Position numbers and translations under genes: made by a program
Shown here: positions 1 to 12,500 of the stretch, one piece after another
Numbering within the stretch: position 1 is the stretch's first letter
Layout of the letters: each line of letters opens with the position of its first letter
Origin: Mucidula mucida
Lineage: Eukaryota; Basidiomycota; Agaricomycetes; Agaricales; Physalacriaceae
Length of the DNA stretch: 64,000 nucleotides
NCBI GenBank assembly: GCA_015501055.1
Contig: JADNYV010000062.1
Location: 122,463 to 186,462 of the forward strand
Direction: 5' to 3'
The notes under the pieces: model-generated
The model's input: only the letters and a program-made list of their open reading frames with translations
Told to the model about the DNA's origin: nothing
Databases searched by the model: none

Positions 1-1420
1 CTATGTAGATGGTCTTCGAGTTCACGCCCACCTGATTCCGTTAGGAGTATCAGACCCTTGTGACCGCGGAACTCGCACTGGCGTGAACTTGTCTGCCTAA
101 TTGATGCATGGAATAGACCTGCTCAAGGTCTTACTCTGACATCGGATCTTCCGGAGATGATGAACTCCGAAGTACGATCTTTGCGCGTTCCATAATTGCT
201 TTCCATCGTGCATTGGGGTCTGGACAACGAGGCATATTTTGCGCGTCAATGGCTCGGATAAATTTCGCGGTATGTAGACAATTTCGAAATGTCTGATTTA
301 GCAAACGGTTACTGTGGTGAATCGAGAGAAGAAGAAGCAGGGAAGTTACGGAAAGAATGGGGGTATGAGAGCGAATCCTCTACTAAAGGCGGTTCGGGAA
401 GGTCCCGATGATGTCTGGGCGTCATCTGGGCGTAGTGTATCGATTTAGTACAATTTTTATGGCGATTCTCAGAGGGTTTCTTAATTCGATAACCAAGTCT
501 ATGGGAGGCCTAAGATCATAATCATCGGAGACGCGCAAGTGACTGTGACGAGGAGTATATGCCCAAGGGATAGAAGAAGTCGAGGTAGTACTGCAATACT
601 CCGATGATGATGGCTGGGAGGAGTAGGAGTAGTTCGGTAAGTTATAGTTCACCGCTACTGATGTACCTTTGTAAGGCAGCTTTGAAGACGTGAACAAACG
701 GTCCCGCAGTTTGTCATGCGTTTCCTAAGATACCCAGCTAACCGAGCAGCGCAAAATGCAGTGACAAGGATACTGACCTGCAGGCAGGTGGCATTGTTGC
801 TCTCTTGTGGCGTTCAATAAAACAGGCGTTGGCGTACAAGAACGAAGTTCAAGCCACCAACAAGGCCTTCATGCCCGGCCGCATTCACAAGAGATCCGAC
901 CATACTATACAGTCCCTTTTGCCGTTACGACAGCTGTAGAGAGTGTATTCTTCCGTGTAGATACTCTGCACCGACGATAGGCCTCAAGCTGTAGAAGATA
1001 GGGTGCTAGATCAGAGTTTATTGTACATCAAGGCGTGATAAACATGTGGAGGAGAAGAGGAAGCGTTGAGGCCTGAAGGATTCCGCCGTTTGTCAAACAG
1101 CCCTTAGTGATGGCCCATGTCATGACGAGAAACCAGGAGTCTCGAGTTGAAACGGAAGAATACCGGGAGAGGAGGGTATGAGGATAGCAAGGCTACTGTG
1201 TAGATAGGACCTGAATCTAAACAAAGGTGTTGGGGATACCGGAAAGGTCGACAGAGTTCAGAACCATCCTGAGATCCTCAAGGTCAAAGTGGAAGCACGT
1301 TCTTGGTTGTATGTTCCCCGGTCGTCGGGGATTACCGATATGTCACAATGACATAATATCACGCTCCAGCATTTCCGTTCTGACCACTACGGGAATCCAT
1401 GACAGTCGGCCTGCAACAAA
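1..1420. other. 5' stretch with no gene that can be named
   Basis: Nothing recognisable was found. The only sizeable open frame is on the minus strand at 422-697 (about 91 codons, Ser/Tyr-rich N-terminal half). It has no ATG at its upstream end and resembles no family known to me, so it could be an exon of an unidentified gene or chance. The region upstream of the RMD1-like start at 1421 presumably holds that gene's promoter. Confidence 0.4.
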
Positions 1421-3435
1421 ATGTCGTTACCATCTAGCTCGCGGTCTGCAACAGCGACGACGGCGTCGGGAGCAGTGGCGCCCGAGGCAAAAGCACGCGG
1501 AGCCAACCGTTCGACCAAGATTGCTGGTATTGCATACTGACAGACTGTTCCTGACCTCTGTTCTCACCGTATTTAGGGAAACTCAAGGTACTTCCAGAAC
1601 AGCCTGAACCAGAGACCGCAGACCTCGGACGGAATGGAAAGCGTCCGCAGTCGTCCAGAGCAGAAGAGAGCGTGGGCACCACTGGTGACAGCGACGAAGG
1701 AGACATAGAGTCCGACTCGAGCGAGCCTGCAGAGGTTGAGGTGGGAAACGTCGTACGCGTTGCATAAAGCCCTTTTGTTGACCAAAATATAGGTCTACAA
1801 CCAAATATCACTCATTCCAGACGGGACGGCGCGTCGCGACGCCCTTCGACTGACAAAGAAAAAGGCTAAATCGCTGCCCAGAGTCACCGCATATGCCACG
1901 GCGAGGTGCGTGTTTTCTTGTCAAGGCTTTCCGTGTTTTTTACTGAATTCAACAAGTTCTTACCGTATGGACGACTTGATCAAGTTCCTCAATGCGCGCA
2001 AATCGGCTTACCACACCGATGCGAAACTGATCGACGAAGTCATCTATACACCATACACTTATCAGCCCTTGCAGGACGCTCGACTGTCCACAGTCAAGCC
2101 TCAAACGCTTCCTACAGGCGATCTTCTCGGTATTCCCGAGTTGGATACTGACAACGCTGAGCAAGACCCACGCGAACTCTTGACTGTAAAAAAGAAAAGC
2201 AAGTTTGACGCGACCTCCACGGAGGCTGAAATCTTTCTTTTCGAATATGGCACAGTGGTAATCTGGGGTATGACTGAAGCCCAAGAAAGACGTTTCCTTT
2301 CATCGTTGTAAGTCTCCCTGACGGCGCGTCCCTAAACTTTTAACTGACATGTTTGATAGAAAACGTTTTGAAGTCGAGAAATTAGGTATGTATCTAGCCC
2401 TCAATCACCGCTAGACTCCACCCCTCATTGTATCGACAAATAGCCCCGGACGACGTCGAGATGGAAGATCTCAACTATTATTACGCTAATTACAGCAGGT
2501 CCGTTTGCCTTTCATTCACTCACAGTCGTTGATGCACGAGTATGCGTCAGAATCTATAATGATGTGATAACCCTCCGGAAAGGCTCCAGTTACATGTTCG
2601 TTTCACCCCAATTCTGAGAGCGATTTCCCTGATGCCTTGTTTTCAAGGACAAAGCTTTCTCTCTCCCACGCGCTGTCCCAATCGGTCAAGATATCTCTGG
2701 TGAGACCGTCAATCTCCGTTCTCGTTCCCTGATGGAGCTCCCCAAGTTTGAAGCTCTGATATCGACAACGATTGAAGACACAAAGGATATACCCGAAGTC
2801 ATAAGCGAAACCGGCAAGATTGGGATGCCCCATAAGGGTATGCCTTACTTTTAAGCTCGTCAGCCTGAAGGTTCTGACTACTGGCTTTTACAGAGATTAT
2901 GCAGAACATAGGTCAGCTGTTTCTACTGCGTACGAACATAAACTCTGTTGGTTCTGTATTGGATTCTCCGGTATGTCTAACCCGTTCTATTGTCATCAAC
3001 GTCTGACCATGGGTATAGGAAGTCTTCTGGGTGCGTATACAGCATTCGCTTACTTGCAAAGATATTCAAACTGACAGCAGAGTTTTCCGGACCTCCAACC
3101 GCTGTACGATGCTGCGAGAAGCTATCTTGAGATTCCCCAACGAATTAACCTTCTCAACACCCGGGTCGAGGTCGGTCATTGCCTCTTTGGTCTCATACTC
3201 TGACGATCCTTGACGCGTTTTCCGCCGTTCAGGTTCTTCAGGACATGCTGCAGCTATTAAAGGAATCCGTTTCGAGCCGACACGCTGAGCGCCTAGAACA
3301 AGTCGTGATTGTATTAATTGCCATCGAAATTGGTCGGTGCGTTTCTCCGTTAATGGAACATTTGGCTCATGATTCTCGTTCTTCCTTTGTGCAGTACTTG
3401 GCATAGTGACTATCCTTGTCGACTTGATGTCGTGA
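1421..3435 (+). CDS. RMD1: RMD1/DUF155 family membrane protein
   Basis: Multi-exon gene of the RMD1/RMD8/RMND1 (DUF155) family. Visible landmarks in order: a Ser/Ala-rich N-terminus ending RSTKIAG, joined across an intron to KLKVLPEQPEPE; an acidic linker; IPDGTARRDALRLTKKK; LPRVTAYATA; the DUF155 core with LFEYGTVVIWGMTEAQE, then FEVEKL and NYYYANYSR; and a hydrophobic C-terminal segment (VIVLIAIEI...LGIVTILVDLMS) that looks like one membrane anchor. The start at 1421 is the first ATG in frame with the conserved N-terminal block. At least eight short introns are needed. Family knowledge: yeast RMD1 is a cytosol/membrane protein linked to meiotic nuclear division and RMND1 is mitochondrial; the molecular function is not firmly known. 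The family assignment is strong; individual splice sites in the middle are approximate. Confidence 0.85.
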
Positions 3436-4280
3436 TTCGAACTCGTGGTTTCCTCCTCCTTAACATCCCTGCTTGCTTTCACCCCCGTACACATCACAAA
3501 CCGTGAGAATCGGTCGTACAACTCCGTGCCTTCGAGCGCGTGGTTTTTGCGCTCGTGGCGAGTCCGGTATGTGTACTCGGGGTGCTGCTCTCGTATAGGA
3601 GTTGAGCCATCCATCCATCGTACTATGGGTCCAGTATTCACATGTTTGTTCGAAGTTTTTTTTTTTTTACCCTCGCCAGTTGATGGTGCCTACTAATACA
3701 GTATTGAATAATGACCTTGCCTGAACGTGTTCATCGAATCTCTTGGTTTTTTTGTAGATGGGCGGATCAGTCACTCGACAATGAATACACCTAGGCACCG
3801 TGGCTCTATTTTTGGAGCCTCGTGTTATTCCCTTGGACCAGCCATGGAACACTCGAGACTCTGCGAGTTGTGCATATGTATCGGAGAGAGGACGCTACGC
3901 AGAGCAGCATCGTACTAGTAGTGGCGCCTCAACCTGGTCCCCACATTCCGTAATCCTTTGAAGGCAAGTATGGACGTCTTCTGGCGACTGTGGCGTTTCT
4001 TGGAACATCAGTCGATGTCCACCATGGTTGCCTCGTTACCGGAGAAAGAGAGACAATTAAATTGAACCGCGTCGTATTCACACTCTTTCGCAACGTAATT
4101 GAACGTCTGACCATGCTTCGCTGTATACCAGTACCCACGCAGCGCAACGCTAGCTTTGGCCTTGTCTTCGGTCTCAGTCGAAGGAACACGAGTGATACAA
4201 TGTCCAACACGTACAGGAAGGGTATATACCGCGTACAATGTCCGCAATCCAAGATGTCATAAGTTATCGTCAAGAACGAA
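3436..4280. other. Intergenic, RMD1 to SEC5 (convergent 3' ends)
   Basis: Spacer of about 845 bp between two convergent genes, so it should hold both terminators. It contains a T-rich run near 3657-3668. Open frames here (for example 3929-4399 minus) lack coding-like composition and family motifs. Nothing else is supported. Confidence 0.5.
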
Positions 4281-7200
4281 TTAACGAGCACTACGCGATG
4301 CATCCCGCGTGCTCCGAGAACTAGAGCTCCCAGTCGTAGCCGACCTCGTCGCCGTCTTTCGGAAACACAAAAACTCAATCCCCGTCGCACGGCGCGCATC
4401 CGCCAGCGTCTTCTTCACGCGATCCAGATTACTCTGCAAATTCTCGTCCCCCTGCCGGCGCTGGTATGCCACCGATATATTGTTGTACAGCTCTGAAAGC
4501 GCCGCATCCGCAGACGGCGTGACATACTTGATCAACGTCTGATGCATGTACTCGATTTCCAAAGTGGCCTGCCCAACAACAACAACAGCACATTATTAAA
4601 TGGGGGAATGGAGAAAAGGAAAACGTTTCTTACCCGGAGCATGCCTCCCATACCAAAGCGGTCGATTTGCCCGAAACAGCGCAGGGCCTCGGTCGCGAGC
4701 TCGTCCACCAAGTGTGTCATCGTCTGTTCGATGAGCCGCTCAGCGGCGCTGGAGACCTGTGCATGCACGCCAACGAGGTATACGATCGTGCGATACATGT
4801 ACGGCCGGATTTCTGTCCGCGACATATCATCAGCAAAGTGCACCTAAGCTCACGAAACCATATCACCTGTCGGCTGTGGCGTCTCATACCAGTCCATGTC
4901 CTTATCCAAAATGCCGCTTTTCACAAGGTCCTTCACAACGATCGCCTTCGGCTTTGCGTAACTTTCAAAAAGGGTCTTCTCCAGCTCCTCCACCGCGCTC
5001 ATCAACGTCTGTCAAGCAACGGGAAAAAAAAACGAAATTAAATCAGCTTCCGGCAACCTGGCCGAGAAAAAAAAACGTAGTCGCCCACCTGTCTGTCTTC
5101 CGAGATATTGATGCCAAACGCGCTCTCGAGTTGTGTGATCATGCTCGGCACAATGTACTTTGCGAGGTGACCAAAGTTTGATAACACCAAAAGCAACCTT
5201 ATGTCCTATATGGGCTGCTTTAAGCGCATGACTCTTAACAGCATAGGAGCAAAAGCATCCCTTACCCCATCAGTGAGATCTAAAAGGTCTAGAGGATTGG
5301 TGGCATCGCTCTCCACCACCACAAAGGGCTTCTTTCCCAGCGCGATGGGGCTTTCATCGGAGGCTAACCGGAGCATACCGTCCAGGAAGGCATAAAGTGC
5401 ATCCATAAACGTCTTTGTGATCTTGCTCACGAATGCAGACGTGATCGGGTTTTGCCTTGTCGGCTTGGTCAACGAAGCAGTCGACAGATCGACGCCACCA
5501 GCTAGTTTGTAGGCGGCAGTCGTCACCTGGCGCTGGAAGGCTTCCATCTGCGTGATGTACAGAGTCGCCGACGGGTCACTGGGGCTGGCAGTCCATGTCT
5601 CTATCAAGTAAAAGAGCTGGGCATCTACGCAATTCAATCAGCTCTCCTGGAAAGGGACAGGCGGCATAGAATGACCTACCCCTCAACCACGCCCCGACCA
5701 ATATATCCTCAAACCTCCAGCGCGCAGTTTCCAGGAGGTTCTTCAGACCCAAGGCAGCCTCATTAGAAATATCCATGGCATTCAGATCATTGACGGTCTC
5801 TTGGATGTCTCCGAGAATTTTCATGAGATAATGCGCCAGGGAAAGCGAACTGCTGTTCTTCGGAAGCAGTGGCGGTGGTTTGGTACTCGACGATGCCATC
5901 ACAGCCATATCCGATAGGGTGAAAAATCTCGATACGAGCGATATATAGAGTTTTATTATGTCGAGTGCCATTGACTTGCATTGCGTGGGGCTGCGCCTCG
6001 TGCCAGTCGGTGAAGTGGGCACCTGGTGAAGGAGTTTCAATCTGTTATATGAAGGACCGGGGAAAGGGATCACCTTCTTGAACTTGCCTTCCATAAAGTT
6101 GGTCGAGATCTTCCAAAAACTGGGGAGAGATGATAACATAACTTCGGATACGTTCTTGACCAGGTCCACGACCCCCTGCCAGACGGGCTCCCCGGTAGAT
6201 TGAGCTTTAGATGAGGTTTAGTTTTGGGGGGAGAAATAAAATTGGGTCAAGAACCGACCGACGATGGCATCCGCTTGCTTCTTTTCCAGCGCGGCCAACG
6301 AGTTGTGAAGCTGTGATGCAAGAAGATTTGGTAATGTGTCTGGATCACTTTCATCCGTGGCGGTCTTCTCCATTGCGGCTACATGTTCTAATCTGAGTAT
6401 CTTACATAACAAAGGCAATTTGGGTGTACCATTGACGGCTTTCACGCTAGCCTCGTAAGTCTTATTCATTTGTTCCATAATCCACTTATGTTGACTGTCA
6501 AAGTACGTCCAGGCGGGATCTTCAGACATGGGCAAATCTTGTAACAATCTGAAAGGGTGGAAATTAAAGTTGAGCGATTCACAAATCTCACGGACGGACG
6601 TACTCGATTGTTTTTTCGTGCTCGTCCACCGTCCGTGATGGGTCTTGAAGCTGAGAAAGTAGGACATTGCGCATCTCGCCAATGGCCTTTTCCACGCTAG
6701 CCCACACTTTATCGAGAATACGCTTCTGAGCCTGCCCATCTGTCGCGCCAACAGGCAACAGCTGACCCGGACGCGTCTCGAGAAGATTCTTGCCCTTTTT
6801 GTAATCACGAATCGCGACCTCATATTTTCCCTAGAAGACGGAGAAGAAGAAGAAAGGGTTATTAAAAAAACGCGTCCATGTCATCAAACTCAAATCGACA
6901 AACCGCGTCTATCGAGTCCATTATGAAACTAGGCAAGTTGAAGAAGAACTTGGACCTGTCAAATACACCAAGGGTAGTGCGTAGCTTGGACGCCTTTGAT
7001 GCGTTTTCTAAAACGGGGAGGAAGACCTGATTCGCCTTCACAGCGGCCTCTGGTGGAAAAAGCATCATGAACGGGAGAAGATATGATAGGCCGGATAAAC
7101 ATACGCTTAAGCTCGTCACGGACGGGTTTCGACGCGTATTCCGAGGAGTCCGAGAGCAGGCCTTCTTTCATTTCAGCATACAAAGCTACCGGGGGGTGTC

Positions 7201-7800
7201 AGAACCCGTTTGCGGGAGAAGTAAAGACGAGTCCCCCTACCATCCGTAGACGCCTTGACGGCGACGAAGCGATCAAAGTTGTCTTCTACGAGAATGCGGA
7301 TGGCCTCTGAGCGGGCGTCGATGGAGGCCTGCAGCGTGTTTATGCCCTGCGCGAGGTCCTGGAACGTCGCGTGGGGGTGCATGACCGTCAAGAACGCCTT
7401 GGGGTCGAACGATTTGGAACTGATCAGGATGGATGCCTCTGCGCGATATTTCAGCGTGAGCTCGGCGGGTGCAGAGGGAAAGGGAGATTCTCACTGGACT
7501 CCATGTCCATTTCGCGAACGCTGTCGCTGTGAGCGTCGACGAGCAGGTATACTGCATGTTCAGCTCACTTTACAGAGGATCCGATTCCCAGCGGATCGCC
7601 TTCGACGTCGCCGCCGTTCCCGGTCAGGGCACCGGCGACTGAGTCCTCGAGGTCATGGTCGACTTCTTCCCATTGCCTTTAGCGTCGTCAGACCGCGCAT
7701 ATATGCAGCTAGGAAAGCAGGCATACGTTGGATTCAGCGTCGATATCTTGTATGCCTTGAGCAACGCGGCTTCGTCGACGTTGTAGCTGAGCCTCGGCAT
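4281..7800 (-). CDS. SEC5: Exocyst complex subunit Sec5
   Basis: Sec5 is a subunit of the octameric exocyst, which tethers secretory vesicles to the plasma membrane at growth sites. The N-terminus begins [18 protein letters not shown] at ATG 7800 and continues (next exon pieces) [16 protein letters not shown], the typical fungal Sec5 opening. Middle exons carry the conserved stretches [34 protein letters not shown], [10 protein letters not shown] and [16 protein letters not shown] helices. The C-terminal exon at 4281-4562 gives [26 protein letters not shown], close to the usual fungal Sec5 tail. About ten or more introns. The neighbouring beta-trefoil gene lies 195 bp upstream on the same strand with no evident functional link. 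Family call is strong; exact internal exon borders were not all resolved. Confidence 0.85.
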
Positions 7801-7995
7801 AGCATGGACGTTGCCCGACAAAGAGAGGTAATTACGCGTGGCTGTGCACTTGTTATTTTCGGGGGTTGCTAAATACATCTGTCTATTCGTCCTCATCCTC
7901 AGAGATCATTATTCCGGGATATATTATCATATGCGCTCATGATTTTACACAGAAAACAGTGTCCGCCCAGCAGAAAAGAAGAAGCATTCCCACAC

Positions 7996-8673
7996 TCAAA
8001 CATCGTCGTCGAGGCGCTCGAAACGCCACAACTGCGTCGCCTCAAACTCGCCCATGGACGGCGGTGCAACCAGATTCAGACTGACCTCGGGCGTCTCGCG
8101 CGTCGGCGTCTGCGACACGCCCCAGTAATCGCTCTCGCCGCCGGATGCCTTCACCTATGACAACGGTCAATGTAACATCGGAAATGCAATGGGCGGGCAC
8201 GTACAGCATACAGCCCTTCGCCAACGGCCTCGACGGAGAATGGGATTGGGTTGCCACCGTTGATGAGCATCGTACCCTACACAAAAAAAAAAAAAAAAGT
8301 CAGTACGAAAATCACATGCCAATGGATTAACCATACCTCATCTAGGCCAACCTGCCCGCGCGTCAAGCCCATGCACCTGATGATGAATTCGCCCTTGTCC
8401 TGTTCTACGAGCTCCCACTAAAAGGCGGGATTCAGTCATCGAGACAACGGCGAGGAGGACGCGTTTTTACCTGCTCAAAGATGCCGAGCAGTTCAAAGCC
8501 GTAGGAGAGCTGCATAGGGCGTCCATGCTGGTGGACTCGCACAGTAGACTGCGACGCCTCGTTGATGATCCTGTAGATGCCAGAACAGAGCTGCAAGTCG
8601 TCGTCGCCGTCAACGTCGCCCGTACCACGAAATATACGTTGCGCCATACCTTGGGGGTACGTATTTCGGACAT
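7996..8673 (-). CDS. Small beta-trefoil protein (mycocypin / I66 inhibitor or ricin-B-like)
   Basis: Five exons can be joined cleanly through four GT...AG introns (about 50-65 nt, one with a T16 tract before its acceptor), giving about 150 residues. It starts MSEIRTPK, then LCSGIYRIINEASQSTV, and has three similar units with the W-E/L-W-x-F pattern: IFEQWELVEQDKGEF, GLYAVKASGG, and the terminal TQLWRFERLDDD. GxYxIxN near the start and a terminal QxW are hallmarks of small mushroom beta-trefoils such as the I66 serine-protease inhibitors, mycocypins and ricin-B-like lectins. No signal peptide is visible, as usual for cytosolic fruiting-body defence proteins. Whether it binds proteases or sugars cannot be decided from sequence alone. 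Fold call is fairly secure; the precise subfamily is inference. Confidence 0.7.
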
Positions 8674-9560
8674 GCTGATGGTAACTGGCAAAGGAAGAAC
8701 GCGTGATCGATTGGGGAATTAAAGTGGCGGTGGTGGTAGGCTAAGGAAAGATTTCAATCCAACCATTTTATGATGACATTCCCTGGGGATACTTTTTTCG
8801 GCCATGCAATGTGCCATCCGACGTCATGTCCTCAATCATGAGCCTGCAATCCATAAAGAACCAGGCTGTCGTCCATCTGAATGCTCGAAAACTGTACACG
8901 GTATCTTGATTGCAGCCCACTTACTGATCCAGCACAGACAGCTGCTCTCGTTCGTCCGTTCTATTCTGAGCCCCCGTTTCGGAGGCATTCCTTGCGCGTC
9001 GGGCACCCCAAACAATCTCGCAGCATGCAGGGAGATTCGCCAGTTGCATTCCACCGTCAACGTTACTGATCATCAGGTGCCAGCCCAACGCTTCTCAAGG
9101 GCAGTAATGTTTTCCAAAGGGCCGTCGCTGGCGGTCCTCCCACTCTCTTTTCAGATAAAAAGCGCGCCACGCATCCATCGGAACGACGTTAACGCGCTCT
9201 CACTTCACAATACGCGTCTGTCTTTTGCCTATCGCCGCAACCCATTACACGCGCGGAAATCACATGCCACTCGCAGAACTTTTGGGGAGGTTAGGTCCAA
9301 ATTAGGACACCTTGCGATCCTTCCATCATTTCACAAGAATGGCCTCATACGACCTTCCAAGCCCCCAAGCCGTGGCGCGCTTCATTCACATGTCCCCGAA
9401 CACGCCTCGGCTTCGCTCTTGCAAGTCCTTCTCTTGCATATGAATACAAGAATTATGCATTATCATGAACAAGACAGCAGGTATACATCAAAGCAAGCGA
9501 GAGAATATCATACTAAGATCAGCGGTACAACAAAAAAAAAAACCCATCAATGAATGTAAA
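8674..9560. other. Intergenic, upstream of the beta-trefoil gene
   Basis: About 890 bp without a supported gene. A 249-codon plus-strand open frame (8804-9553) runs through it, but it has no recognisable domain and His/Arg/Ser-rich composition, so it is not called. The segment should contain the beta-trefoil gene promoter on the left and the PDS5 terminator on the right. Confidence 0.45.
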
Positions 9561-12500
9561 TCAACTCTTTGCCTTTGCCTTCCTCCTGGCTTTGAGCTGT
9601 AAACGGTTAGCCCAGCGAAACACCGTTAGAGATGGAACAAGCACAAACCTTGGCCCTTTGCCGTGCTCCCCGCCCCAACTGTTCCTCGCCCGACGGCGCA
9701 TCATCCCCTTCATCATTCTCATGCGGGTCGGCCATCTCCACATCACTGGTCGCCTTCCTAGATGTCCCCTCATCCTCCTCATCGTCATTTATCCCGTCAT
9801 CGTCATCATCCTCTTCCTCGGCCCGAGACTTGCGCTTTTTCCTCGACCGCCTACAGGAGGAGGTCAGCCACAACCATCAACTCAATTACTCTAGATACGT
9901 ACTTTGCCCCATGGCCGTTAGTCGCTGGCGCCTTGCGCTTTGCCGGTTTGCGTTCCTTGTCCTATGATAAGTCAAGTATCAGCCACGAGTTCTCTCTTAA
10001 CAAAGAAAACACGTACACCTCCCTTGACGCCACCAAAGAATCCTTTCGCCCATTTGATAGTTTCTTCCGGAAGATATGTCTCCGCCAAGTTCTAACCCGA
10101 TTTCAACATAAGGCATGCTGTAAACGCATACTAAATGTACCTTATTTGCTTCCTCGAGGCTCTTTGGCGGCTTGAAGATATCCGGCGGCATCTTAATCTT
10201 GCCAGGATAGGCGTCCAAGGGCCACTTTCTGCTACGAGCGAAGGCACGCGTTATTTCCTCTGCCAGTTCACACATTATCCAAAAGTTCTAGATCTCCACA
10301 TCAGACATGCACCATCCCAATTATGCAACCACCTACCCGATTGTACTGGGTATTAGCATCTTGAACCGTCTTTCCTTTCTGTGCGGAGACAAGGAGTAAC
10401 GGTATATTATCGGCAGTTGCGACGAGTTCAAGATAGTTCCGTATATACCTTAAAAAGGTATGTTGTAGCTCGGGGAACGGAGAAACAGTACGTACTTGGA
10501 ATGATCTTGGAGATCTTGGTGTGTTTCGACAAAATCGGGGTGATGTGCGAGGAAATGGATGAATCGGATGAAGAGGGTGGCGATGAACTTGGTGCGGGTT
10601 TCTGCTACATAATCAGGTTAAGGTCTATGAATCAGATCAAGGGCGAACCGGCTGCGCGACGGTTAATAGCGCCTACGATGTACATCGAGGCCTAGAGAAA
10701 CATAAGAAAAAGTGGCGTGGTATAAGAAGAATCCTTACGGCTGCTCTCAGGTCCTCTTCGGGATCATGCACGGTGAGGAACGGTATAATGTTGTAAACGT
10801 CCGGCACTTGCTGCTGGTGAAGGATCGCGAAAGCCTTTGTGAGAAAGTTAAACCGGACCTCGTAACATGTGTCCTATACATCATTCGTTAAATAAACGAT
10901 GTGATAAACATAGGGGGCAAGCGTACCTGCGAGACTAACGCCAGCTGTTCGAAGCGAGGAGAAATCGCTCTACTGTAGACCGGCGTCACTGACGCTAACT
11001 GAATCAAAGAGAGAGCGGCCGTCAAGCGTAGTCGGGACATGAGTGTTGGGCTTCAGAACCTTAGTCAGACACGAGAAGCGAAAGAGCGACAGACGTACTC
11101 TTCATCAACAGTCCTCGATAACGAGCCATTGGCTTCAAGTAGGGCAAGGAACATCTTCAAAGCAGGTTCCGACACTAAGCCGGCCTTGTCTGTTCCAGCA
11201 TAAGCGCGACATCGATTCCTGAAAGCTTTCAACGCAAGAATCTTTGCCCAGTAAAGGTCCGGCAAAACTTCGTCTGCAGCCCATTCCTCCTCCCCTCCAC
11301 TCCCTTCGTCTTCAGGCAGAGGACTGGGTTGCATCAATAGATGCTTGACTAAAAACTCGGTGATGACGTCACTCTTCGCCTCGAAAGCGTCAGGAGCGAA
11401 CAGAGAGAACTGTGCGAGAGCAGAGATATGGGCCACCAAAAAATTTGGAGGCGCATCCTCAAGACTGTCCGCTAAGGACTTAGCGACAAGATGAATGTCA
11501 TATTCGACTTCGGGGAAGAAAGAGTCACACACCTCGACCGCACGACCGCAAGCTGCACTTTGATTAGGTGTATGGCAGAGTAATCTCGCCGCAAACTTTG
11601 CGTGTTTCTCTCCCGGGCCAACTGCATATCTTGCATATCGCTGAATTTGCAACCTAGAGTGGCTCGTCAGTTACACCGAGGCGAACATTCGAGTGAAACA
11701 CACTTGTCATCAGACGCAAGCTCCGAATCATAGCGAATCAAGCACGACAACGCGCGCAGGCAGGTCGCAGTCAACAGATTCTGCTCTTCACTCGCTATCG
11801 CCGCGGTTAACAGGTTCTGATGCGCTTTGAAGAGGGCAGGTAGATGCTTTGAAACATATCTCAGCAACACCGCGGCTCGCTGCGCACAAGCGCTCGCCCA
11901 TGTACTCGCTCCGCTTTCCTGCCCCTCTTCTAATCGCTTCAATAATGTCGGAATAGACGACTGGTTGATGATGTGGTACGTTGCCCGCCGAAGGAAAATT
12001 TTCATTGTAGCAGCGATGCCAACGGCTTTGTCGGCTAACCTTTTCAGGAACTCGTCCTGGAAACGAGTGAGTATAGTGGGTGATCACTGACAGTTATGCG
12101 TTACCTTTCGCTTAACCAAGGTCTTAACATCGGTCTGAGGATCCATACACTTTTTCAACAGCTTGTAGAGGGTCTGGTCGTTGAGCTCTGCAAACCCTTC
12201 AAAATCTTCTGCCGCCTTGGCGGTATCGTGGAAATAAGCTGTAAGAATAGATCAACAGAAGTTTGAGCTTGAGCAGAAAACATACATGAATGTTGCTTGA
12301 TTAAGCGCGATAAATTACTCTTAACGGCTTCCTCGTTCTCATCAATGACCCCACCCTGAGGAACTCAAGTTCAATGTTTCCGTAGCCTTATAGGAACTTA
12401 CATTGTTCGCGATGCATGCATCAAGGTAGCGTGAATACGGCGTCGGGTACCTAAAAAAGTCAATTACTGCGTACGTCGGACAGTATGGACAAGTACTCAC

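Noticed and set aside
422..697. Possible minus-strand gene or exon near the window start
   Set aside because: No ATG, no family resemblance and no convincing splice partners; left as undetermined.
3425..3450. T-arm-like tRNA motif (GAGTTCGAATCA on the minus strand)
   Set aside because: No matching acceptor, D-arm or anticodon arm around it; coincidental match at the end of the RMD1-like gene.
3066..3641. 191-codon minus-strand open frame
   Set aside because: Lies largely antisense to the conserved C-terminal exons of the RMD1-like gene; a shadow frame.
8804..9553. 249-codon plus-strand open frame upstream of the beta-trefoil gene
   Set aside because: No recognisable domain, odd His/Arg/Ser composition and no coding-like pattern; chance open frame in an intergenic region.
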